Shown here: piece after piece, positions 45,165-54,795 of the stretch | How the letters are laid out: each line of letters opens with the position of its first letter | How positions within the stretch are numbered: the stretch's first letter is position 1 | Assembly: GCA_009192285.1 (NCBI GenBank) | Contig: WBVU01000005.1 | Coordinates: 124,001 to 188,000 of the forward strand | From: Morchella semilibera | Taxonomy: Eukaryota; Ascomycota; Pezizomycetes; Pezizales; Morchellaceae | DNA length: 64,000 nt | Direction of reading: 5' to 3' | Program-made: the position numbers and the translations under genes | Notes under the pieces: generated by a model | Told to the model about the DNA's origin: nothing | Seen by the model: only the letters and a program-made list of their open reading frames with translations | Database searches by the model: none

Positions 45165-45549
45165 TGGTGCGGCGCGTCTTAAAGGTGACATGCCGGCATT
45201 TCAGCTGGAACAATCTTGGCCACTCCAATTGGCTCTTGAGCCAATTGGAGCCTTATATTCCAGCCATATTATGGTTGAAAACTAAATCTTGGCTGCAGGT
45301 CTGTGATGTAGGGGTATAAATGGGTATAATACTGTTCCACTCACCCGGTCTTGGCGCTTTCTACATACAAAAACAGGCAAATCCAACCCCTAATAACTTT
45401 TTAACAAGGGAAAATATCAAAAATCTGTCTGATGGAAGTATTCATCATCACTAGACCTACACTTCTATTAGACAGATTTTGAATATCATGTCTTGATAAA
45501 AAGTTATTAGCGACGGAATTTGCTGTCACCTTTAGGATGCGCCGCACCA
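45165..45549. mobile_element. TGGTGCGGCGCG-family MITE, complete copy
   Basis: The 385-bp element has ends TGGTGCGGCGCGTCTTAAAG and, inverted at the right, TGGTGCGGCGCATCCTAAAG. TA flanks it at 45163-45164 and 45550-45551. Each arm continues into GGTGACA. It has no transposase ORF. It is inserted within an older copy of the same family. Confidence 0.85.
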
Positions 45550-45659
45550 TACCTATACCTACAATTTGGCTTCATGGATTTTTGATATCCTGCCTGGTCG
45601 AAAAGCTATTCGTAGTTTAATTTATGTCACCTTTAAGGCGCGCCGCACCATATTTCTCT

Positions 45660-47040
45660 CTTGGCGGTTCTGAAATTTTGTTTTTTTCTGTTGGGGGTTT
45701 TTTTCTTAGCAAGAGGGGTGCGGTTGGTGACGGACCATGAGTGTATGGCGAGGCTTGGCTCCAAAAGATCTGCACCAATCCACTAGCAAAAACTACCAAG
45801 CCTCGCCTCCCTCTCGCCCTACCCTCCACCATCGCCTTCATGGATGGTTGCAGCCCTGCCAAAATCGGCAACTTTCCCATAAAACAAATATGTGGTAATG
45901 GCTTGCAGCCAATCATAGGTCACAGATTATCACCCCAAATGGCTATTAGACAGCGGTTTGCAGGGTATAACATGTTTCACCGGGAAAGCAATCAACCATG
46001 ACAACAGGACTCTAAAAATTTGAGATTTTGAGACTGGAGCGAATCAAGTGTCCTGAACCACTCTCTAGGTGTCTTTTGAGTATTTTAGAGGGCGTTTGCT
46101 AATGTTGAGTGGTGAAGGGTAGCTGTCATGATACACTTGTAATTTCTTCTCCTTTTGGGTCTTTTGAAAGTACCCCCCACCACGTACTCTAAGTAAATAT
46201 CACCCAAAAACAAAAAGCACTTCCAGCATACCTGGCTTCGTATTAGATTGAACTTTAGTCCTACCATCTTTCATCAACTGGACACGGTTGCTTTCTGGTG
46301 ACGATCGCTTCCCCGGTGAAACACGTTATGCACGTATGTAGCGAATTTGACAGTCATCCGTGAGATCGATAAGAGAGCGTATGGACTAAGCGCCGTAGAT
46401 ACATTTACAGTTATTATCTAGATTATTGCGGTGTTAGGGTTTGGCGGCCGCTATGGGGCCCCTCCGCCGGCGAGTGCTCTCGTTGGCAGGCTAAGGACCT
46501 GAAGTTGCTGTTCACGGATTTTGGGGGGAATTGTTCGAGTTCATCGGATCTTGGGGCTCGCCAGGCGTCCTTGCCTACTCCTGTGGCGGCCGTGATTTAG
46601 TCGACAACTGTATCCTCTTCCGCCTTCTTATGAAGGCGTTTTGAAATCTAGGTAGAATATTGCGCATATTTGATGAAAATATTTGTCGTGGATGGGTTTG
46701 ACCTGTATCAAACTTAGAGATCCTTTGTGTAGATGAGCCACATCCTGCGCCCTGTGTCCTGGGCGTATATATGAGACAATTTACGAAATCTCTCTCATGC
46801 ATGGAGGTCATGTTATCCCCGATTTTGCTGGAAGATATGTCCGGGTAGGCTGTTTGCTGCATTACTAGTCGCGAAATCACTTGTGAAATGCCACAATGCG
46901 TGACAGAGATATAGTGAATTGTCGTATACGCCCAGGAGGTGTAGGGGCAGGAAGGAAGGACGTGTCAGGCGATTTTAGCTAACCTAGCTAACCCCAACCA
47001 ACCCTAGCCCTGACTACCCAACTAACTGCGGTCGAATCTA
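45660..47040. other. Intergenic, no gene recognised
   Basis: Short frames only. Near 46985 the run ACCCCAACCAACCCTAGCCC is a degenerate telomere-like stretch. Confidence 0.35.
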
Positions 47041-47178
47041 TCCCTTAGTCTGCCAGAAGGTGCTTGACCAAGAAGAAGCAAGTTTTGTGTGGCTTTACTA
47101 ACAAATCCCAAATAATAGATCTTCCATACAAACTTCATTCCTCTATTATAGGGGGGTTAGCATTGGCAGGCTAAGGGA
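47041..47178. mobile_element. TCCCTTAG-family MITE, inverted copy
   Basis: The 138-bp element has ends TCCCTTAGTCTGCCAG and TGGCAGGCTAAGGGA, with TA at 47039-47040 and 47179-47180. Its interior is the reverse complement of 44896-45041 (AAGTTTTGTGTGGCTTTACT; AATAATAGATCTTCC). Confidence 0.85.
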
Positions 47179-47180
47179 TA

Positions 47181-48229
47181 CACCCAATTTCACGAATCGA
47201 AGGTGGGATTAATGCCCCTATCTTACTTTAGAAGGCGTTGCTATTGCCCCCTCTCTTAGAAAATGCTGCTAACCCCACTTGATTTGCGTCCTTTTTCTAT
47301 TTCTGTTCCTCTTACGCAAGTTGTACTCGTCGTCCACATGTACCCCGGAAGTCCTTAAAAGTGATGCAGCGGGCCCAATATTCTGGTGCCGCAACCATCG
47401 ATAAAGTTAGACCAGTCAATTTCTTCCATTTGTATTTCCATTTACTATCATTATACAGCTCCGCCTGATGCAATCCGACATATATAAATTATTTCCCAAC
47501 CTTTGGGTATGGTAGCCAGTAGCTGCGAAGTTAGTGGTTTTTGTCGCCGTTCATGCATCTCTTTGAGAACCTCCGGGGTACATACAAGCCCACTCTCTTT
47601 TTTCTTTCTTTGTCAAGAGATAAATGAGAGATATTGAATGAAAAAAAAAAGAAAAAAAATAATTATTTTGAAGTCGGGGCCTTCCCTCCCTCCCTTTCCT
47701 GATGCTTCCAACTTGTCTGCCGGAGGAAGATCATTCTTCTCCTCTCTATCAAAGGTAACAATTTGTCCGCTGGCGTCTCCCTACCTTATTCCATGACGAG
47801 ATCTTTTCACTGTGCCATTAGTAGATTTGATGGAGGCCGAGAACCTGTCACGTTGAGTTTATGTAGCTGTACACCATCTATCCTTAGCTGTCAACGCCCC
47901 GCAATTCTTGAGGGAAAAAGATGGGAAAGATTACACCTGGATAGCCTAATGGAAGCACGCTATAGTTTTCTCCCAGGCAAGGAATATGAGGCCAAGAAGT
48001 GATAATACTGTTTCTGGGGAGGTATCGTCGCTAGCTTATAGAAAGACAAACACTACAGTATGAAAAAATGGGGTGAAATCACTACCATAGGACTACGGAA
48101 TTTAGTGACAAATACCGAATTAAATCGGCATTAGAGGAAGAGTACTGTACGGATACCGTATTTTTACCGCATTGCTAGCGTATCAACGAGAATACCGTAG
48201 TGATCCCACCCCTCTTTTTGGTACTGTAG
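47181..48229. other. Intergenic, no gene recognised
   Basis: An A-rich run lies at 47640-47665. A 79-codon frame at 47763-48002 has no recognisable motif. Confidence 0.35.
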
Positions 48230-48763
48230 GTTTGATGTGTCGTGCTTAGTCTAGGAAGTGGCGCTAACCGCCTCTGTGTCTAAATGTTTAGCTCTTGGCA
48301 TTACCTCATCAGCCGACTAATCAAATCACGTAGATTCTGTCTCACACATGTCTCACCATTATACTTTCTGCCATTAGCGCGCCTAGGAGGTGGCGCTAAC
48401 CACCTCTGTGTCCAAATAATAAGCTCTTGGCGGTGGCGCTAACCACCCCCGTGTCCAGATGCTTAGCTCTTGGCGGTGGGTTCTTGGTGCGTGTCGTGCT
48501 TAGTCAACTACCTCTCATTAATCCCTGCCACTTCACCAAGCCGACCATCGAGATGTCGGACTTTTATATTTTCTGAGACACAGGGTACCCCAAAAACTGG
48601 ACAATAACGAACGGGGCCGGGCTGGAACCCTATGCTCTCACTAGCTAGAATCATGCAAACTTACTCTTTTGGCGGTTGTGGTTGAGGCTCGATTGCATAT
48701 CGACAAATAAGAAGGCAGTATTCACCCTGCGGTCCCGTTCGCCATTGTCCGGTTTTTGCGGTA
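48230..48763. repeat. GTGTCGTGCTTAG repeat, copy 2
   Basis: This is the paralogue of 12154-12545, with three units of the subrepeat of about 45 bp (GTGGCGCTAACCACC..CTTAGCTCTTGGC) instead of two. It lacks the MITE found at 12196-12314 and carries a different MITE at 48588-48761. Confidence 0.75.
48588..48761. mobile_element. 174-bp MITE inserted in the 48.2-kb repeat
   Basis: The left end CCCCAAAAACTGGACAAT and the inverted right end CCGCAAAAACCGGACAAT continue into CGAACGGG. TA flanks are at 48586-48587 and 48762-48763. The uninterrupted site exists at about 12535-12541 in the paralogous repeat. A decayed relative lies at 66-105. Confidence 0.85.
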
Positions 48764-48833
48764 CTGTACTCGTCTACCAGCATATTATCCTTGCCCTGAG
48801 TAATTGCATTTTCTGGTTGTTATGCGGGTAGAT

Positions 48834-49055
48834 TAGGGTCCCGTCAAATATACAAGGGTAAGATACTGGGAGTAAGAAATATAAACCGGTTATAAACCCA
48901 GGTCCAGTTGGGGGGGGTATGATACTATGGCAGGGTTAGGGTTATTAAGTAATAACATAGGCAGAAACAAGTCTGTTCCCGCCCCAAAGGCATATATACA
49001 AAGGACACACCTGCAATTTTGCTTATGTCATCCGGAGTATCATGCAGTTATCCCT
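48834..49055. mobile_element. hAT-type MITE, truncated inverted copy
   Basis: It begins TAGGGTCCCGTCAAATATAC and follows the reverse complement of the 26.5-kb element through the internal GGGTTAGGGTTA. It loses similarity near 49055, before the second terminus. Confidence 0.65.
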
Positions 49056-49283
49056 TGCACGCATGAAAGTTGTCGACTTCGCAACCTGGACCGTGCACCA
49101 CTTAGTGAAGGAATTATATTGTTTGTTACGGTAAATAGCAACAATAGAACTAAACAGGACTTTCGAATTGTTTACCACACTAGGTTAATATTTGCTGAAA
49201 GAGGGAGGTCGTGTAAGGGATGTTCATGAACTACAACGCCCCAGTTCAAAAGTTCGACTCTGTTCAGCTGATCAGGACATGTG

Positions 49284-49649
49284 TGGTGCCACGCTCCTTA
49301 AAGGTGACAGAGGTTGCATGGCGAATAACCTTTTAGCCAGACAAGATATCAAAAGTCTATGTAATTAGATTGTAAATATAGGTATGATAAAGATTTTCCT
49401 TCACATAGACCTTTAATATCCTGTATGGTTGGAAAGTTATTAGCGCTGCCATTTACCTATTTTTGTACATATGTGGAAGGCGCCAAGACTAGATGAAGTG
49501 GAACAGCATTATACACATTTATACCTCTACATGGCAAAAATAAAGCCAAGGTTTAGTTTTCAGCCATAAAGTGGCTGGACTCTAGCTCTTATTGAGCAAG
49601 AGTGACTAAGATTGTCCCGGCTGAGATACCTTTAAAACGCACCGCACCA
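49284..49649. mobile_element. TGGTGCGGCGCG-family MITE, diverged copy
   Basis: The left end TGGTGCCACGCTCCTTAAAGG and the right end CCTTTAAAACGCACCGCACCA form a drifted inverted pair of about 366 bp. The interior shares AAAGCCAAGGTTTAGTTTTC and AGTGGCTGG with the 20.9-kb copy. Confidence 0.7.
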
Positions 49650-49886
49650 TAGCATTTTTTGGGACTGTTACCATGTCGAGTGTGCCAAGACATAAAACTA
49701 CAGTTTTAGCAGTTAAACCGGTTCCAAGATAAACAGTTAGTAGAGTTGGTACGCGTTGAGCCCTTTTATGTAGCAGTTTGTTTTATATCGCGACGGGTTT
49801 CCACCGTTGAAAACCTTGTCTCATAACCTACAAAACACTAACGCTCTAACACTCCAATTGATGAGAGAACTAAATAACAGGAGTGA

Positions 49887-50595
49887 CTAGGCAGCCTCTT
49901 TTCGCCGCGCCCACGTATTCCTTCGATCCCTGTGCCTTCTAGCTAGCAGAACCCCGGGCAACCACTCACGACATGCTCGCACCTGGCCCGCTATAGATGA
50001 GGTGGCCGGGTACAGTTTCTCCAATTTGCTTTGCAGTTGTTGCTCCGCTGCACCCCTTTCTTCCTCGGGAAGCTCTTTGTAGGTCTTTGTGCTGGTACGC
50101 CATGTGGCCTGTCCCCTATATACCTCCGTCACGCCTGTGATGGTTCGTTAGCTACACTCTTTGAAATGCGCTCATGAGTTTTTGATTACATGTCCGGAGC
50201 GGTTCCCTATCGACCTTGTCTCTGCCTATCCCGAGTAGATCGAAGGGGAACCCCGCTTGCCGTTCCTCTTTATACGTGGGGCGCGGGATTGTTGCTGGCT
50301 GGCCTGAATTGGCAATCCCCGGGGTGGACGGTGGGACGGGCCCCTCCGGCGACGCCGCAGCCGCTGCTGAGTCAGCTCCATCAGTCTCAGTCTCAGGTGC
50401 GGATGGTGGCACCGATGTCACCGGGGCCTTTACTGGGTCGGCACCTTCTGCGGGGAATCTCGGAACAGGGCTCCCGGGCGGGGGAGAAGTCGGTAGTGGA
50501 TCCCTACCGTGAGGCCCAACTAACGGCGGGATCGGAGAGGAGATGGCGCTCTCGGCTGTCGGTGGCGGTGGCGACGACGGTGGTGGGCTGGGCAT
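49887..50595 (-). CDS. Proline-rich two-exon protein of unknown function
   Basis: Exon 1 (50595-50190) and exon 2 (50134-49887) on the minus strand join in phase 1, giving 217 residues. The intron has a GTAATC donor, GCTAACG branch and CACAG acceptor. The first 110 residues are rich in Pro, Ser and Ala and probably disordered. Then comes FDLLGIG, then a charged helical C-terminus with TYKELPEEERGAAEQQLQ and CREWLPGVLLARRHRDRR, ending in basic residues. The broken copy at 16241-16836 has the same layout and intron phase, so this is a small dispersed family. No known domain is recognised. It could be a host gene family or cargo of an unseen mobile element. Confidence 0.6.
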
Positions 50596-51480
50596 TTATA
50601 TGGATTTTGTTACGAAGGGATAGAGGCGGTGTTGGGGGGGGGGTTTAGGCCGATGTAGATGAGAATCGCTAACGGGTACAAGGGTTCAGGTTACGCGTTT
50701 GTAGCGTTGCAACAGGCACGAGCCTTGGCGACGGGACAAATGGCTCATTGAGCCATCCACCAAGTGTCAAATCCGATAATTGACTGTCCCCCTCAGTCGC
50801 CAAATTTACCACACATAGAAGGTATGATAGATGAAATGCCGTAGGTAAACAGTACTTCAGGATATGGACTGCAGGCAGCATCTCCGGGCGTATCATACAT
50901 CCTACTTCAGAAATTGGTTAAGGTTGACGGTTTCGGCAACCACCCTTTAATGTGGCGAAGTTTAAATAGTCGGTTTTGACACTTGGTAAATACTCTCTAA
51001 TAGAAGTTCCGTTAGGTATTGATGCCTGAAGTTGCAAGTTAGTGATCAGCATTGCGCCAAGACTATTGCCAGAAGGCGAATTTCAATTTCCCCAACCTTC
51101 TAATTCTATGTGATAAGTAATCTCAGTATTAATTTTATTTATTTAGATTTTTTTCAGGTAAATTTGCAGAATCCCTCTAATGGTGCATCATGCAATCCAA
51201 TCCACCACAACTATCATCAACTTAACCTAGCTAGTGATAGAGAGGTTTGACACGTCTAGCTATCGACGGGAAGTAATCACTATCTAAGTAGTCAACTTAA
51301 GAACTAAGGATATCAATAGTTCTTCTACTCCGTCACTAATTCAACCAAACTCCTCGCTGGCCTTGTCGGAGCAGATCAAGGTCGACGACATCCGACAATC
51401 GGCCATCGACACCGCCGATAAAACAATTTTGTGGTTTATTTAAACAACTTTATGGTTTAAGTTAAATAGACATCGTAGAT
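50596..51480. other. Intergenic, no gene recognised
   Basis: No coding evidence was seen. It presumably includes the promoter of the minus-strand gene ending at 50595. Confidence 0.35.
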
Positions 51481-52400
51481 AACATCATACAGCGCCGTCA
51501 GTTTCTCCACATTGATAGGCAGCTTCGAGCACTCGCCTTCAACAAGATAGAATACGTTCCTGCTGACACGACATCGTCAGGAGGCGCATTCCCCGGCCTT
51601 TAATCTCGTCAGTCTCCGAACGCTGACAAGACCGGGAGGGCCACCATGCGCCGTCCTGCAGTACCCCCACAACCACAGGCTCCGGAGGTGCCTTCTCTTC
51701 GTGCTCAACCAGCTCCATTAGCGCGCATAGCATCGCCTGCACCACGCGACCAGCTTCTCGCGGGAGATATCGGGGACTGCGCACTCAATGCACCGTTTAC
51801 CGCGATGTTTAGTGCTGGCAGCGGGCGGCAAAGGCCAGTGGGGAGCCTGAAGAGAGGAGCGGGGAGGAGGGGGGGTGTACCGCTGGAGAACGATGGTGGA
51901 AGTGCTGGCAAGGTACTTTCCCCACAGAGCGGGGTAGGTGAGCGAGTTCCAGGCGCCTTCGTTCAGGAAGTCGTAGGAGGGGATGTCGCAGGAATTCGTA
52001 GTCAATCCGACGCCGTCCCCGACAAATAGTTAGCCACAACACCCGCCGTGCAGACAGGTGGGAACAAACATATGTCGAAAGACGTCGTCAACCCAGTGTA
52101 CATCCGCATCATCTGGACTACTCCGCGCGATTTCGTGACACTATGCAGTTGTCATTATGCCGAGGTACTGTTTCATTTAAGTGCACAGGTCCTCCGGGAA
52201 CTCTGGTTATTCTGGGAGGTAGCACGCGACACCCTCATCCCGCGGTTCCTCCAGAACCTTCCAGAACTGTATCGTTGACGATGAAGTAGTGCACGGGGCA
52301 GCTCGCCCAGCTGGAGAGCATGCATCTAGAGGATCTCTTCGAGGAAGTAGCCGTCGGAGAGGATAAACTTGTCGGCCATGTTGTGGTAGCAGTGGTCAAG
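51481..52400 (-). pseudogene. Decayed coding remnant, family not recognised
   Basis: On the minus strand, protein-like stretches appear in changing frames: NMADKFILSDGYFLEEIL (about 52370-52330), IPSYDFLNEGAWNSL (about 51990-51945), LMELVEHEEKAPPEP (about 51720-51675) and VFYLVEGECSKLP (about 51550-51510). The good amino-acid texture, high GC and lack of one long frame suggest a broken gene. An intron-rich live gene is possible, but no consistent splice model was found. Confidence 0.35.
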
Positions 52401-53285
52401 ACTACGTAGTGTTTTCCGGGGGTGTGCGCCTCCGCGGTGTTCTCCCGAGTCGCTCGCCCGGGGAGGGTGCTGCTGCGCCTTCTTCCTCCTCTTCTTGTTC
52501 CTCCGGACATGCCAGTCCTACGTCCCGAGATCAGACAAACAATGAGAGGGGGGGGCGGGGAAGAAGGGGGGGGGGGGCGGGGGGGATAAGACACACCATC
52601 GCTCCAACGAGAAGTGCGTGCGGGGTTGTCGGTGCGGTGGGTGATGGCTAGGTATGTAGTAGCTAGCTCTAGGTGGGGTACTAGGACGAAGAGGTGTACA
52701 AACAGCTGGCAGGGTGAGGTGGTGATGGTGCTTAAGCCACCCTATGTTCCAACAAAAAGATCAAGAGAAAAAGACCGGCACCGCGATATGATCAGGGGGG
52801 CGCTGTGTACTGCCATATGCCATCGCGGGCACTCAGGACACTGTACCAAGAGTCCCTGTACGCGGCGTTGAATATATCATACCAGCTTCTAGTAGGTAGG
52901 TACATCCGGCTAGTAGGTACATGCTTGTACCGATCTCTAAAGTTCCATACACAGAAGAACACGCCAAGGCCGCCTTTTGTATGGCATGCAATATTGGTCG
53001 TGTTCGGAAACATCAATTAGACGAGCTCACGGGCACGGGGTGTGGGGATTTTCTACCAAAATTGATTTTCAAATAGATATAATGAAACGAAATTAGGGTC
53101 TTTCAGTAGAGTTTTTTTAGCCAACGACCATAGAAGAGTCCGAGACATTTTGGGCCCCCAAAGGGTTGCACTGTCAAGGTATTCCTAATTCCATGTAGTT
53201 CTAATGCATGCCTGCCCACGTCATTGATTTACACCCAGGAGCTGAGATCTGAGAGTAGCGAGTCAAAGTTAGCCCCGAGTAATTA
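52401..53285. other. Intergenic, G-rich runs and a partial hairpin MITE
   Basis: G tracts occur at 52549-52587. About 52900-53028 is a partial copy of the TA-CTCG hairpin family (TTTTGTATGGCATGCAATAT, TCGTGTTC, GACGAG end). Confidence 0.4.
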
Positions 53286-53407
53286 CTCGCAATTTCATAG
53301 CGTTTTTGAACACGACTAATATTGCATACACCCAAAAAACCGCCAAGACTACATTTTTGTATGGCATGTAATAGCGGTTGTGTTCAGAAACGCTATGAAG
53401 TTGCGAG
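53286..53407. mobile_element. Hairpin MITE, TA-CTCG family, copy 2
   Basis: The 122-bp near-palindrome is flanked by TA (53284-53285 and 53408-53409) with ends CTCGCAATTTCATAGCG and CGCTATGAAGTTGCGAG. The interior GTATGGCATGTAATAGC matches the copies at 3277 and 61412. Confidence 0.75.
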
Positions 53408-53944
53408 TAGATTCGCTGAAGTCCTCTAGCCATCAACGAATAAAAAATACTTGTTTGTTCCAAGACTGCCAAGATATGCAAGTTAGATGCAGGTAGATTG
53501 TGATATAACATTTTCGGCGGCAAGACTGAAAGATACGCATGGTGATATATTCAATCCTTATGTCTACGGCTTCCCTCCAAGAGTACTTGTGGGCCCCTAT
53601 GTCGGCTATGAGGCAAGCACATGTAAGCGCTGGATCAGAGGGGGAACCACTGGATCTAAGTACTCGCTATCCTCCATAAGAACCTGAGAATGCAAGCGAC
53701 AAAGACAGGGATAATTTGTAAGGAGAGTCGTCTTGGCCATACGTATACAAACATTGAGACCTGCATTTTCAGGTTCATATGGTGGATAGCGAGTACCCCG
53801 CTTCCCTGCTCAGCGAGATTCCTGCTCAGTGGGTTCACATACAAATATTCCTTTGGCTCTAGATTTCATGTGGTGGAGGGCTATAATTCGTGGTCAATAG
53901 GGAAACGGAGTAATTGGTAGGGGATCCGGGGGAGTGAAGAATCC

Positions 53945-54100
53945 ACCATTCCCTAAAATCACTGTTATTCCCTTAGGTTTACTGCTATTCCCTGGAGTTC
54001 ACCGCTGTTCCATATAGTAGACTGCTGTTCCATACAGTAAACCGCCATTCCATACAGTAAACCGCTGTTCCATACACTAAACCGCTGTTCCCTGTTGTTC
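53945..54100. repeat. 20-bp minisatellite
   Basis: About seven units near ACCGCTGTTCCATACAGTAA run in tandem and end in CCGCTGTTCCCTG. The unit is present once at about 8075 in a related module, so it has expanded here. The array lies about 700 bp upstream of the ankyrin gene. Confidence 0.75.
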
Positions 54101-54795
54101 CTAGAACATATCAGTTCGGGGTCGAGGGTCAATTCTACAACTCGCGGTCGCGGGTTGGCTCACCCCTAGTAGAAGTAGTACTAGACTCTACATACATTAT
54201 TGGAGCGATCCGTAAAAGCGCTGCCCCCACCAATCCCTACATGAGAAACAGAACCTATCGGACGGGGTGACCAAGGTTGGCCATGTTGCAAATCGTCCTG
54301 ACTGGAGGAACTGGCGAGCAGGGGATGTGGGTGGAGGACAGTGAGCAAAAACGCCCCTATATAGCCTCTCTCCCCACTCAGCACGATCGACTTCAAACAG
54401 TTCTCAGCCTTGAACACCAACAACCACCATCGCCGATTGCGCAGCCTACGGTGGCGGACACGCGGAATCTTCAGACCTTGACGAGCACTTACCCAAAGAC
54501 CACAGACTCCACAACGAGCGACGACCTACACCGCACTCCAGCACTTCACCTATACAAGAATCGAACCCGTCAAGTGTAGACCTCCTACTGGTGGGGACCT
54601 TTCCACTGCCGCCTGTCGCCAGCCTCAACTTGAGATAAAATTCCACATCGCCCCCAAATCACCCCGAAGCAAGTCCTGGGATACGAACTATTGTGTCTGA
54701 TCTGCACCTGAAAACCTAAAGAGGAATTTGGGAACGGAAAGGGGCCTCCTAGGAACAAGGAATCTCTCCGCGGCCACCCGGGTGTTTCTACCGCG
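54101..54795. other. Upstream region of the ankyrin gene
   Basis: The module ACTCGCGGTCGCG..CCCCTAGTAG lies at about 54140-54175. A TATATAG motif is at about 54357, some 435 bp from the ATG. No gene was recognised. Confidence 0.35.

Larger units (their letters stand above)
44745..45652. mobile_element. TGGTGCGGCGCG-family MITE, host copy of a nested cluster
   Basis: The left part (GTATTTCAGCTGGAACAATC onward) and the right end GGCGCGCCGCACCATA belong to the family, with the left terminus eroded. Two other MITEs lie inside it: a TCCCTTAG element (44896-45041) and a complete member of its own family (45165-45549). Flanking pieces such as ATCTATGAAGCCAAGATC and GGCTTCATGGATTTTTGAT were one hairpin before the second insertion. 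Confidence 0.7.
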
